Shown here piece after piece: positions 23,452 through 36,048 of a DNA stretch of 64,000 nucleotides. The stretch covers positions 1 through 64,000 of the forward strand of contig JADIIX010000026.1 of assembly GCA_027604505.1 (NCBI GenBank), written 5' to 3'. This DNA comes from Gonapodya sp. JEL0774 (lineage: Eukaryota; Monoblepharomycota; Monoblepharidomycetes; Monoblepharidales; Gonapodyaceae). The stretch's first letter is position 1; each line of letters starts with the position of its first letter. A program made the translations under genes and the position numbers. Under the pieces are notes generated by a model. The model had not been told where the DNA came from and searched no databases. It was given only the letters and a program-made list of their open reading frames with translations.

Positions 23452-23885
23452 ATACACCCCCCCAAAAAATCTTGTTTAGAATGCTGTATAAATGCTCTTT
23501 TCATGGTGGTGGATCAAGCACAAATTTTGTTTAGGATTGAACTGAATGGTTGCAAAAAAGGTCTGTTGTTGGTTGGTTTCTCTTTCCTTGTTCAACGAGC
23601 GTTCTTTTCACGTATTTTATTTTGCCAATCACGCGGGCCTTAACGCCCCACACGCTGTGTCCTCCCCGTACTGGGCTTATCACGCATTGCATTTCCCGAT
23701 CCACGGTCGCGCAGGCGTCTCCGGTTATCACTTGGTTGTGTTCGGCAGTGACCGTACCACCATTTGGGCGAGGGTCATCAGCGCAACCTCATTCAAAAGC
23801 CCGATTCATTTCGTTTCCGACAACTTCAAAGGGCATTGCTGCTCAAGGAATAGGATTTGGTGGTGTTAGAGAAGTATCAACTGCG
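23452..23885. other. Intergenic, upstream of leucyl-tRNA synthetase
   Basis: 3' flank of the G-patch gene and promoter of LARS. The reading frame of LARS exon 1 is open upstream of the chosen ATG, so a longer N-terminus is possible, but the upstream residues look non-conserved. Confidence 0.35.
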
Positions 23886-26800
23886 ATGGAATCGAAAGAG
23901 GTCAAGTCGGTAAGTGGAACCAAGATTTGGACGCAATGAAAAGTTCTCTCTGGCCGATCGATATCACGATTGATACCACGTCGATTTTTCTTCTGGGGCC
24001 TTCGCTTTGCCAAAAAGACAGTCAAGCGTGACACCCTCGTTGCACTGGAGAAAGATGCACAGCAATACTGGGATGAAATTCGTGCTTTTGAGGTCGACCC
24101 ACCTAATGCCGGAGAGGCCGACCCGGACAAGTTTTTCACTACCTTTCCCTACCCATATATGAATGGACGTCTGCACTTGGGACACTCGTTCTCAATGTCG
24201 AAATGCGAGTTCGTGGTTGGCTATCAAAGAATGAAGGGGAAGAAGGCGCTATGGCCGTTTGGGTTTCATGTGACGGGAATGCCGATCCGGGTGAGTGGAA
24301 GTTCGATTGCCAGTCACACGCGTCATTAACCGACCGAGTACTCGTCCAGGCAAGTGCGGACAAAATCGCGCGTGAAGTGGAAAAGTTTGGGCCCATGTTT
24401 GAGAAGTACATTGATGAGTCCGATGACACAACGAAGGACAGTGCCAATGCCCCCAAACAGGTATTTTGCCATCTGCCCCGCACTTTGCAACCCGTACTCA
24501 TGTACAGGCTCATAGAAAAGTAAAGTAGCGGCAAAAACTGGAGGCTTGAATTATCAGTTCCAGATCCTGAGGGAGATGGGTGTTCCATTGGAGGAGATTC
24601 ACAAATTTTCAGACCCTCTCCATTGGCTTGACTTTTTCCCACCACTGGCTATCGTGGGTGACTCGAGTAACTTCTTGCCGCCTTGGGGAAGCTTGAGACT
24701 GATGCACTTTCGCGTTTCTCAGGATGATCTGAAAGCCCTGGGAATGAAGAACGATTGGCGCCGAACCTTCTTGACAACCGAGGCCAATCCTTACTATGAC
24801 TCTTTTGTCCGCTGGCAGTTCAACAAGTTATATCACTCTCCAACCCCTCGGGTGAAGTATGGCGAACGCTATACTATTTTCTCTCCGTTGGATGGGCAAC
24901 CTTGCATGGACCACGACCGTGCCTCTGGTGAAGGTGTGGGCGTGCAAGAGTACACAGGTATAAAAATCAAGGTCTTGTTCGATAAGCTCGCTGAGTCGAC
25001 AGACGAAGTCAAAGGGAACCGTGTCGGAGCTAAGATTCTGCAAGCGCACCAGGCCGGACCCCTGAAGGACCGCAACCTGTTTTTGGTTGCTGCCACTCTC
25101 CGGCCAGAGACTATGTACGGGCAAACCAATTGTTTCGTCTCGCCTGACATCACCTACGGTGTTTTCGAAGTTGGTGACGATGAAGCGTGGATTGTCAGTA
25201 ACCGCTCAGCGAGAAACATGGCTTTCCAGGCGCTATTGAAGAAGCCGCGTGGTGAGATCAAAAAGATTATGGACGTTGGGGGCTGGGATCTGGTTGGCGT
25301 ACCGGTCAAAGCCCCTCTGTCCAAGTTCGATCATGTGTATCTGCTGCCTATGGAGGGCATATTGGAGACCAAAGTATGACGATTTCCGTCGTGGGTGGGA
25401 AGATTTTTGGTTATTCATTGGTGTTTGTTGTTCTGTCATTAGGGCACGGGTGTTGTCACATCAGTTCCATCTGACTCTCCCGATGACTACATTACCTTGA
25501 TGGACTTGGCGAAGAAGCCCGCTTTCTATCACGTCGATGCTGACAAATGGGTCAAACCTTTCTTACCTCCTCTGCCGTTGATCCGCCTGCCCACATGGGG
25601 CGACATCGGTGCCGTGAAGGCTGTCGAGCACTTCAAAGTCAAAAGCCAAAAGGACAAGAAGGAGCTGGCAGAAGCAAAGGAGGCCCTGTACAAGGAAGGG
25701 TTTTATCAGGGTATAATGATATACGGACCTTACTCTGGAAAGTGAGTTTTTCATATCTCGGCTGCTGAATATTTGAGTCCCTGGAACTGGTCTCTGTGGC
25801 GCAAAGACCATAGTCCATATGATGAGCTTAAACAAAATTTTAACTTTCGTTCTTCCGAGATTTCTTGCGGAGAAATGTTTTACTCTGATTCTTCACAAGA
25901 CTTGTTGTTGGAGTGTTGCATTCAGTTGTAGTTCGGTGAAGAGTGCACAACCTCACCTCCTTCCCGTCGAATATTTGCAGGCCAGTTCAAGAAGCGAAGC
26001 CTCTGGTCCGGAGCGATCTGATCAATGCTGGCGACGCGATAGTCTACTGTGAGCCAGAGAACCGTGTCGTCAGTCGATCCGGAGATGAATGCGTTGCGAG
26101 CCTGGTCGACCAGTGGTACATGGACTACGGCGATGAGGAGTGGACAGCTTTAGCCAAAAAGTTGGTAAAGCTCGGATGCGACCGTTGTCCATATCATATG
26201 AATTGCAATTCCATTTTTCAGATGTCTGAGTCAGATGAACACCTATGGAAGCGAAACGCGAAACGGCTTCGAGAAAACCCTCGAGTGGCTGCACGAGTGG
26301 GCCTGCTCGCGGACCTACGGATTGGGAACCAAGTTGCCATGGGACACGAAGTGGCTCATTGAGAGTTTGTCCGACTCCACCATTTACATGGCTTACTACA
26401 CGGTGTGTCATCATCTGCACGGTAGGTTGGCGTGTTACCGTCGAATTCCAGATGCAGTGAATTGAACGGAACGCATTTCTCTTGCCAGCTGACATTCGGG
26501 GCAGGGAAGTCGGGCCGTTGGGAATACGTCCAGAGGAAATGACGGACGAGGTTTGGGAATACGTCTTGATTGACAACGCGAAAACACCAGAATTTTCCAA
26601 AGTTCCACTGGAACGTCTGAACAAGATGAAGAAAGAGTTCCAGTATTGGTACCCGATGGACCTTCGTTGTTCCGGGAAGGATTTGATTCCGAACCACCTG
26701 TCCTTTTCGATTTACAATCACGTCACGATATTCCCCGAAAGCCGTTGGCCGAAAGCCTTCCGTGCCAACGGCCACCTGCTGCTGAATGGGGACAAGATGT

Positions 26801-28229
26801 CGAAGTCGACCGGAAATTTCATGACGTTGCGCGACGCTACAAGAGAGTTCGGAGCAGACGCAACGAGGCTTGCCCTGGCAGACTCTGGCGATACCATGGA
26901 TGACGCGAACTTTGTGAGCACCACAGCAAACGCTGCTATCCTGCGGCTCTTCACGCAAAAAGAATTCTGTGAAGAGGTAGCGGAACAGGCTCGTCAGGGA
27001 AACTTGCGCACAGGACCTTTCAATTTTGCCGACAAAGTCTTCGAGTCTGACATAAACAAAGCTGTTTCTTCGACACAAAAGAATTACGAGCAGATGCTTT
27101 TCCGGGAGGCCTTGTTGACTGGCTTTTATGAGCTACAAAATGCACGAGATGCTTATCGAGAATATTTGAAGACCAGTGGAGTTTCCCCCGACACCCGGGC
27201 CGAGGGACCGGGAATGCACATTGATCTGGCGATGCGCTTTATTGAGGTACAGGCTCTCTTGGTCGCCCCTATCATCCCCCACTGGAGCGAACACATATGG
27301 CGGAAAGTTTTGCATAAGGTAAGTTATCTCAAGTTTGCGAGAGAGCGATGGCTGAAGTGGCAATGGAAAGATGACTACAACCTTGTGAGAGCCTCCAAGG
27401 AGGCGAGGATATTACCACTATTCACACTGTCTGACTGTTGTCCAGTAACTGCGGGATCGTCTCGACCATCATGCTTATCAATATGCAACTGCTCATTGTG
27501 CGATTCCCGTTTCTTGCAGGACGGAACCGTCACCGCTGCTGCTTTCCCCGCCGCGGGCCCAATTGATGAAAGTGCTGTTCTGGCAATGGAAAACATTCGT
27601 CGGGTGATTTCGGATATTCGCAGGGAGGAAGAGAACCTGGCCAAGAAAAAGGCAAAGGGCAAGCCAGTACCGAAATCCGAGTCTGGGACGAAGGCTGGGA
27701 CCATTTTTGTTGCCGCACACTTCCCGACCTGGCAAACCCAATCAGTGGAGGCGCTGAGGGAGGTGTACGATGAGGTGAGTGCACGAAATCACTGGTTCTG
27801 TCAACGGTCTTAAATCGGGCATGGACGATGACTCTCAGGCGAACGGTACTTTTGTAAACGACAAGGAGGTCCTGCAAGCTAAGGGTCTACTCAAGGACGC
27901 TCGGGTCATGAAGTTCGTCGGGACATTCAAGGTTGGTGTCAACCAGCGATATTGTTTTGCAGAAAGCTTCCGCTAGTACTCACAAGATATCGCTGATTGG
28001 CTAGAAACTGATCGTGGAGCAGGGTGTGCGTGGATTTGATCGTGAACTCAAGTTCAATGAGCTTGCGACCGTGTCTGACAACAGCGAATATATCCGACGA
28101 TCTCTGGGCTTGGAGTCACTTAAGATTGTGCGTGCGGAAGACGTGGTTGCCAGCGCGGATGCCACGGCTGAAGAGAAGAAGAAGGCTGAGTTGGCTGAAC
28201 CTGGCAACCCCACATACCTCGCGCGTTAA
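23886..28229 (+). CDS. CDC60: Cytosolic leucyl-tRNA synthetase
   Basis: Class I enzyme charging tRNA-Leu. Twelve exons: 23886-23909, 24018-24290, 24350-24460, 24516-24653, 24723-25373, 25443-25741, 25981-26160, 26222-26421, 26489-27318, 27520-27774, 27839-27931, 28005-28229. Motifs in order: [18 protein letters not shown] near the start, the HIGH signature as [10 protein letters not shown], the CP1 editing site with TLRPETMYG and [54 protein letters not shown], and the KMSKS loop in [13 protein letters not shown]. The anticodon-binding and C-terminal vertebrate/fungal extensions follow. Both synthetic and editing residues are intact. The donor of exon 7 (GTTGGT) is weak but needed for frame. 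The 24-nt first coding exon encodes only MESKEVKS. Confidence 0.95.
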
Positions 28230-28279
28230 TATTTTCAAATGTATTGAGACTCAGATCACGAAAATTGTAGAATATACGT

Positions 28280-29209
28280 TTATTTCCCCTCTGTTGCGAA
28301 CTTCAATGAGACACTGTTCACACAGTGCCTGGACACACCGACAAGAGCAGGAATGACACCGTTATTCCGACCAATTACAGAACCCAGTTACACAACTTAC
28401 CTTTCGTCTGTCGGCGTGGGGAAACCCTCCCCTTTGAAAACGTGTCCCAAATGCCCACCACACTTTGTGCATGTGATCTCTATTCTCCTCATGCCAAAGG
28501 CGTTATCCTCATGTCGCGAAACGGCCCCTGAAACACAACCAGGGGGAGTTCCATATCATACGGTTAACAGTTCAACAAAAACAGTCACGAACGCTTACCA
28601 GGAATAGCATCGAAGAAAGCTGGCCAACTAGAAGATGAGACGTGGTGAGAATACAGTCAACCCTGTATCAAGTTAGTACATCCGCCCGCCGGCTCACCCG
28701 CAACCAGACTTGAACTTGGTGTCTAAACAAAGAGAAATAGTGACATTGTCGGTCCCACTCGGCCAACTCTTCCGGTCAAGATCCGTATTCCCTCACCTGC
28801 TTTGTAAAGGGGTGTCCCACATCCCGCACAAGAGTACACGCCTGACGAGCATTGATACGTCCCATTCGGGGTCGAGGATATGAAACATCGACAGTGGAGA
28901 CCGATAGCGAATCCCAATTAATTAGTACTGGTTCCGCGCTAGTAAAGCAGACGACTGTCAAAGTTTACCTGCATCTGGGTAGTGCTTATCATATTCTCCA
29001 GTAAATGCTGGCTCTGTGCCCTTTTGGCGAAGAATCCTGAATTGCTCTTTTGAGAGAACTGCCCTCCATTCGTCGTCAGAGTGTGGAAGCGATCCGTTTG
29101 CCATTATCGACTGGAAGCGCGTACTTGTAGCAGAAACCGAAGCGAAGGAGAGAGCGCTTAGAGCGATTGTTGTGATGGGAAGGAGGGAACGAATTGTGCG
29201 AGAGTTCAT
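28280..29209 (-). CDS. Peptide-methionine (R)-S-oxide reductase MsrB
   Basis: Reduces methionine-R-sulfoxide in proteins. Six exons: 29209-28969, 28841-28797, 28722-28698, 28627-28599, 28527-28401, 28328-28280; 171 residues. N-terminal 45 residues are Arg/Ser/Thr-rich with a hydrophobic stretch, so mitochondrial or secretory targeting is likely. The domain starts [17 protein letters not shown] and continues [18 protein letters not shown]. Zinc-binding pairs are in [11 protein letters not shown] and [27 protein letters not shown] is rebuilt across three junctions; the catalytic cysteine is in [11 protein letters not shown]. Exons 3 and 4 are only 25 and 29 nt. The gene is convergent with LARS, with 50 bp between stop codons. 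Confidence 0.93.
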
Positions 29210-29359
29210 ATATTGGACTGTTACCAAACCCTCACGTAAAAGGTACCAGCCTCCGTTCTCGAGTGAATTTGTAAAGATCCCATTATGCGTGCAAATTATT
29301 GACACAATCACTATAATCTCGAAACTTCACTATCACTTCGCCAAACAATTACATGCCTT

Positions 29360-30649
29360 CTAGAAATGAACCCTGATAGCCTGCGTTGCCGTTGACTCTT
29401 GAGGGCAATACGGACATTTGAATCTGGCTTGCAAATTGTTTTTACAAAGCCTGTTGAGCGCCTCTTTCGAGATGATGTGACCGCACTGTATCATCATGGG
29501 GGGGTTCTCGTCAAGTCCATTCCACGCTTCCTTGGTTACTGGACATACAAACAGGGAGTGATAGTGCTGGCTGTCGAGAACAGGTATCTCGACGGGTAGC
29601 TCCCCTTGTTGCGACCATTCCAACCCAGACTTGTCTTTCATGATCGAAGACATTTTGTAGAGGGTGGGAAGGGCGGCAGTTCCGATTTGAAGCGCAACAA
29701 GTAGCGGCGGGTCAGCTGGGAGGCCGAGGAGTGCGCAGAAGTCACGAACAAATCGGGTGTGGAGATCTCCGAAGAGGGTGGGGCGAAGGAGGTCGGCGTA
29801 GGGGGAGGTTGATAGGCGGTTGGAGAACAAAATGGCGCACATCAAGCGTTGAATCTCTGCAGACATATTTTATGGTTTCAGAAATGACAAGTATGTTGGT
29901 GAAAACTCCAACAACGGTAATGATGCACTCTCGAGACACTCACCGCCAAAATTGGAGGTCGCAAAGTCCGCAAAATTGACTCTAGCATAGTCCCTCGCGG
30001 ACACCGGGTTCGCACTTTTCAGAGACTGAACGAACCGACACTTGTGCAGGTCGAATTCCAGGGAACTCCCCCGCACGACCAGTGCTGACCGATTCCGCCG
30101 GGCCCACGCCAGCGCCGGCTCCAGGTCCGGGTCCGAGCCCGCCACTCCATCTGGTCCTGCTCGCCGCATGGCTTCCAAGATGTGGTACATTTCGACGAAT
30201 TGTGCTTTGAGCTCCTCCGGCAAGTCCAGTCCAGCCTCCTTAACGAACGTCTCCGCAACCTCGAACCTCCCTTCGCGAATAAAGTGCAGTGCTATAGTCC
30301 GAGCAAGGACAGACTCTTTTCCTTCGAAAGCTTTCGGGTTCCAGCCCGCATTCAGGTCCATTTTGAACCTCTTGTCCACGGCCTTGGCGTACTTGCTGCA
30401 CACATTCTGCAAATCCTTGTGGGCTTCTTGGACCTGGCTCGACGCTGTCTTCACCTTGGAAGCGAGAAGGAACAGCGGCGCGTCGGGCGCAGGTGCTGGA
30501 GGCTGGCCGACGTCTGAATTCAGACGGAGGAGTTTGTCGCGAGTTTCGGTCAGGGCGGCGATGATGGCATCCAAGGACGCCGATGTCTCATCCGCGACAG
30601 TCTTTTGCTTCTTTGCAAGACGGTCGAATTCTTTGGACAAGGTCTCCAT
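29360..30649 (-). CDS. RMD5: GID/CTLH E3 ligase RING subunit (Rmd5/Gid2)
   Basis: Catalytic RING-like subunit of the GID complex that ubiquitinates gluconeogenic enzymes and other N-degron substrates. Two exons (30649-29944, 29856-29360) join to 400 residues. It opens METLSKEFDRLAKKQK with a coiled coil, then the LisH/CTLH region (HFIREGRFEVAETFVKEAGL, LEPALAWARRNRSAL), a CRA-like part, and at the C-terminus the divergent RING: CPVTKEAW, then MIQCGHIISKEAL and FKCPYCP. The RING lacks the usual second cysteine pair spacing, as expected for Gid2/RMND5. The start codon lies only 72 bp downstream of the MFS carrier stop codon on the same strand. Confidence 0.93.
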
Positions 30650-30721
30650 TGTGGGAATATGGACTGGATCAAGAAAGGTCAAGTGTGATCTGCACCCCAC
30701 AGTCATCATTCGACCACGCAT

Positions 30722-32912
30722 TCATTTATTTACAATTTTATGAGCCAAACCCCGCAATTGAAATCTCCCCTTTTCATCCCACGCCAGCCACACCAGTCCC
30801 GCCAAACATATGCTGACTATTCCCGCCACGCACACAAGCGTCCACCCACCCTTGACCCAACAAGCGGTGCCCACAAGCGACCCGACAAAAGTTCCACTAT
30901 ACGCAATAATCATGTATATCCCGTTCACCCGACTTCTCGCCGTCGCTGAAATGGTGTACACACGCAGCTGATTCGCCACCTGCTGCGTCTGCCGTCCAAA
31001 GTCGAGGAAAAACGCCGCGACGACCACGACCGCGACATGCTTGCGACCCGCGGTGATCCCCAAGATCCACGTGATGGACTGTAGGGCGACCCCGATCATG
31101 ATCACGAGGTAGGACCCGCCGAGACGGTCGGCCAGCTTCCCGCCGAACGGGGCGGCGAGGGAACCGGAGATGCCGGCGAGCCCGAGCAGGCCGATTTGAG
31201 TGGGGGAGTATGAGTAGGGTTCGCCGGCGAGGAGGAAGGTGCTGGTGGTCCAGAAGGAAGCTTAACGGGTGGGATGAAGTTGCAATGGTGGGAGAATTCC
31301 ACAAGGAACATTGTCGCGGTACTTACTGAACCCAGTGTAGCATAAGAATGCAATTATTGAGCACTGTTGCAGCTTCGGTTCTGATCATAAGTGGTTGTGC
31401 GTATGTGATCATCATTGTCGAGCGGACTGGCCCACCCCTTACAAAGTGGGCTTCCGACGGGGCACTCACCGGTAAGAAGAAAGTGCAAACAACTCTTATA
31501 GATTTGCACAAACGTCATCCCATCATTGGTCTTCTTGAGCGGTGGCAGCAAGAAAAACACCACGCCACCGACCGCGCACTGGAGTCCCGCCGCGATCAAG
31601 TAGACCCCCCTGTACGTCAATCTGTCCGCAATGACACCCGACACCACCCGTGCCACGAGGACGCCGATGAGCGTGCCCGATATCACCTGCGTTGTGCGGA
31701 GAAGGGCGACTTATTGGACCGTTGGGGGGGAAGTGACGACGGTGACGGCAGAATACGATGGGGCTACACTGCACCTTGCCGAGATTGCTTCCCATACGTG
31801 AGGCGGGGCTTAAGTCGGCGGCGAGCGGGATGATGATTTGGGGGAGGACGGTGGCGACTCCCTGTTGGGCAGAGCGGCGTTTGAAGTCGTGAGGTCGTAT
31901 TTAGAGGCGACGGAAGAGCAGTACGGAACCATGCAAGAGAACACTGATCCATTGAATGACAACCCTCGTGTTTAATTGAAAGTCGCTCTGATTCCATTCG
32001 CACACCACGAATGCTCTGAGTACCCTTTGTAGTGGACCCGAATCATGGTCTGGTATTATACAACCCGCCGGTGATCCTTGAACAACCTCCGTCAGACATG
32101 CTCTCCTGTGAGTCACAACACCCGCTTGTCTCACTTCCACGCATCGCTCCTCTCATTTGCGATGATGATTTTGCACTACACACCATGACGAAATTGAGGA
32201 CCTGAAACAGGGCAAAGGGCGCAAACGCCATGGCCACTGAAATCGCGGCACACAGTAAAACCAGTACTGCCAAAAAAGGCTTCCTGGGCAGGATATCACC
32301 GAGGGGAGTGATGCATATCAAGCCTGCTGCGTATCCGCCTTGAAGCAGGGCGGGGATTGTGCCGATGGTGGTTTCATCGACGGCAAAGTGGGTTCGGAGG
32401 AGAACAAGGATGGGCCCCGCGTAGTAAAGGTTTGCGACGGAGATGGCGGAGAGGATGGCGCTGGAGGGAGCGGCGAACAGAGAACTTTTAGCAATAGACG
32501 TGTTGGTGTTATCCTGGCACACTCCCGATACATGCTTTCAGATGTGTCTTGACATCAAGTACAAGGTGCACACTCGGTGCATCCGCTCGCCGGTGCTCAC
32601 CCCTAATTTCATCACACTCTCCCTTCCACACCAACATCCCCTCCAGTCCCTTGCCCAGGACAATGCAAGGAAACTACACCATAAGGCCAGTGAAAAACGA
32701 TCGCTGGAGCAAAGCAATACTACGTACAGCAACCACATAAGCAAGCCCGAAAATTGGTTCTCGAGTTCAGGTGCAGGATCGTCAAGACTAGACGGCAGGG
32801 CCTTTTCTTCGTCTTTGAGGTCGAGGATGGACGTGTCGTTGTCGACTTCGGGGGAGATCTCCGGGTTTGGGTGGAGAGGCGGAGCAGGAGACTTCGAGTC
32901 ATTCGGGGACAT
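30722..32912 (-). CDS. MFS transporter of bacterial drug-resistance type
   Basis: Twelve-helix major facilitator. Six exons: 32912-32728, 32460-32184, 31861-31775, 31686-31470, 31380-31327, 31260-30722, joining in frame to 452 residues. After an acidic Pro-rich N-terminus of about 55 residues come VANLYYAGPIL, the motif-A-like loop PLGDILPRKP, IIIPLAADLSPASRMG, LIGVLVARVVSGVIAD, CSIIAFLCYTGFSFWTT, GLLGLAGISGSLAAPFGGKL and RSRVNGIYMIIAYSGTFVGS. This pattern is that of bacterial MFS proteins (YgaY/YnfM-like); substrate unknown, perhaps export of small organics. The resemblance to bacterial proteins suggests ancient transfer, but five introns show it is well settled. It is the last gene of a minus-strand run with another MFS carrier and a Zn2Cys6 factor. 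Confidence 0.85.
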
Positions 32913-33852
32913 TGTTATGTAGGTTTCCACAAGGGAAGAATGGGAGTTGGCGGGTTGCAGGAGTTGTTAAGTTGGCGGTTGTTGGATTTGGAGGCGACAG
33001 CGCAGACTGCAGCGTCCGGGGAGTGTTGGGTGCTGATGCGAGTCCGTGATGGGTTGATGCTGTTGAAGGTCGGTGTGGGGGAGGGGAAGCTCCGGAACCT
33101 TTTTTTGGTCCCGACACCTTATGGTGTTCCTTGGCAATCTGGACGCAACATTAGAAAATTAGAACATTAGGCAATTTTTATCTAGACACAACCATTACTG
33201 TGAAGCTTGCGCACTCAAAGTATACGCCAGAAACTCAGACCACCGCATTTTCAGTTTCATGTAAAACATGATCCCTTGCCAACTCAGCTACATCCGTGAG
33301 GCCATAAAGAGACGGTCGGCGTGGCCGCAATCAAAACGACTCATGGAATCATTCCTTGCAACCACGTATTTTCCGCCATCGTTTGCCTGATCTGCGTGTG
33401 GTTCCTCCGCTTGCCGAGAATTTGGTACCCCTGACAGTTATAGACCTGGCTGGAACCCCTTTTGGATGGCGGGTGACACTCTGTTTCAAAGAAAAGATAC
33501 AACAATGTTGTCGGTGTTGCAAGCATATTCGAGATGCAGAATCACCTTGTACGGTCCCCTTACGCCTTGTGATGCAGTTGCTGGAGGTGTCATCACCAAG
33601 CAATTGTGTCCGGTTGTGAGTTTTATCAGATCTGTCCATGCTGATATCCCCTCTCAGGCAACGTCATTCACTGACAACCATAGAAACCACCTCAGAACAG
33701 CCGAGCGCGACACGAATTCCACGAGTGACCTGAACTGCCAATCACGGTCGTGCTATTTACACTTGTGTACGATACCTTAACAATCTATGTACCTCTATTT
33801 CAAATTAAAACACGAAAGTACTAGACGAGGACACTTCCTGTCGCTGAGGAAA
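32913..33852. other. Intergenic between two MFS genes
   Basis: Promoter side of the first MFS gene and 3' flank of the second. A few short open frames on both strands have no conserved motif. Nothing else supported. Confidence 0.35.
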
Positions 33853-35955
33853 CTACTTGGATGTCACAACGTTCAGTTCGTCAGGGGGACCCACGGGCGG
33901 AAGGAATCCCACGACGATCCCAGCAAGTCCGACCGCCGTGCCAAAGAACGCCATGGGAAATAGTTGCGTTTCCGATGAATGGATGACCAAGGGGGCGAAG
34001 CTGGCCCCGATCTTGGAAAAGGTTTGCGCGATGCCCAAGGCGCTGGTGCGGAAGGAGGTGGGGAAGGCGCCAGCTTGGAGCGAATTCGATTTCAGTTCGT
34101 AGTTCGTGAGACTGAGTGATTGCCTTTTGCAAAGAATAAGCTTAAACCCTTACCTGAGAGGGTCCACAAGGAACACGTTGCGAGCACTTGTTGGGGCAAA
34201 AACTTGGTCAGCTCGAAAACCACAAGAAGGACATCTCCATCTCGAGAAAAAAATATTGAACGAACGAACCATTCAGAAACTCCGCGGGAAGCATGAGAAT
34301 CCCCGACGTCGCGGAGAAGCCGTTTCCAGCCGCCACGGCCGCGAACGTGAACACCACGGCCTCGAGCAAGAAGCACCATCGAATGGTGCCGCGTGCTCCA
34401 AAGAGCGATATGCACATGGACGATAGAAACAAGGACGGCTTGGAGATGACCACCAGAAGGATGTTGAGGGCGTGCAAGGACAGGGGGGATTGTTCCGTGG
34501 TGGTGTCGAAGTTTGGGCCGTGGCGATGGAGGGAGCTGGTCAAGTGGGTCGTGTCCATGGCGACTCCTGCGGTTACAAAGGAGCAGTTTCATCGTACACG
34601 TATTACACCGATGCGGTTCCTGGAGACCCACCATACGACACCATCACCGACGCAAACCTAGAAACATCATCGTACTCATGACGCAAAGCGAGGCACCTTC
34701 AGTACTAAGCAAAACATCAAGTCTCACCACACATAACTCAGACAGAGAAGCCTGGTGAGATACGGCTGAGTGTACAAGCCACCCTTCCCAGGCGCTCCGC
34801 TGATCAAAGCGCCGATGGCCCTCCTCACCGATAACCTCAAGAGCCGATAAATAGCTCGCGGAGAATTCACACGAGCTTCATTGTGGGTGTCAACGGTTGC
34901 AGTAGCTTTCACATCGGCAGTGCTCCAATCGGGGTGGTCAGCGCCGTTTTTCGTCCCACTGACAAACTTCCATTGCTCCGATTCCGCCATGAAAAAAGCC
35001 GACGTCCCGACTAGCAAAATCTCCAGGACGCTGATTGTAACGGTCATGTCTCGCCAGTTTGGGGTCGTTAGAGCGAAGGCGGCGATTCCAGCTTGACCCA
35101 CACCACCCATAAGTGAGAACAATACAGATGTCCAACCTCTGCAAGGCGCACCAGAGCATGGTGGATTATGAGATGATCTATGTTGGAAGCCTCGCTATGA
35201 CAGAAACCGAGCGAACCTTTTGGCCATATCCGAATTCATCTCGATACCGAGAGACACTAGAGAGCGGAGGATCAGCGGTGGTCATGATGGACAAAGCCGG
35301 CAGAACCATCGAATGTCTCACTTGTTGACAGCAAGTTCCCACCAATACAAAAGCCCATTATAAACCTACACCGGCAGTATACAGGGAGATCCTCTGGTCC
35401 ACCAGCCAGCGTGGCTGTTGCCAGGTTTGCGCTCGCGAGACCAAGACCCGTTGCGAGTATTACGGGCTTTCGACCGAGTCTGTCTGCAAGTCGGGAGCAA
35501 AAGAATGCCCCTATTCATCTAAGTCTCAGTTCTCCAGGCGCTGTTGAATGGCGTGCAACGGCGAACACAACACACCAAAAATCCACCCAACAAAAGTAGA
35601 TGTTTCCACAGCGGCTAGTGAAGTTGGACTGGGTGATGAGAAAAAAAGATCTCGAGAATCGAGAGAAGCGTTCGACGGTTCAAGCGAGTAAACGGGAAGA
35701 TCTATTCATGAGATATCGAGAACGGTTGACACCTCACGCGCTTGATGGCAGCCGAGGTGAACCAAGACACACTGACGTACAAACGAAGGCGAAGATCATG
35801 GTCTGCGTGGCGATGGAAAGGTGAACTTTGTGTCGCCGATTCGAAACATCTACAGGCAAGGAACTCTCCACGCACCCAGAACCAGGAGAGAACGAACAGC
35901 GAAAGTGATGGTCCAAAGCGCGATGGCCAAGCTCCAGACTGGAGCCCGGTCATGG
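33853..35955 (-). CDS. SLC22-like MFS transporter (short-loop paralogue)
   Basis: Major facilitator of the sugar-porter/organic-ion type. Exons are visible but not all boundaries are fixed. Near 35520-35400 the motif-A loop ADRLGRKPVILATGLG; 35100-34740 helices with TPNWRDMTVTISVLEILL, a short cytosolic loop and YLTRLLCLSYVW; 34560-34250 DTTHLTSS, ALNILLVVISKPSLFLSS and a further helix; the last exon (to 33853) has FPTSFRTSALGIAQTFSKIG and APLVIHS, the typical C-terminal half motif, and a TAG stop. It is clearly a paralogue of the gene at 59758-62309, sharing GIAQT-SKIGA and APLV-H. The 5' end (35600-35955) is uncertain. Substrate unknown. Confidence 0.7.
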
Positions 35956-36048
35956 CCTCCTCTTCACCGAGTGTACCAACGGTTGCTCAATTGCACTATT
36001 CTAATTATGTAGTAGCAACTTTCATGGGACGACAAAGTTAAATATAAA

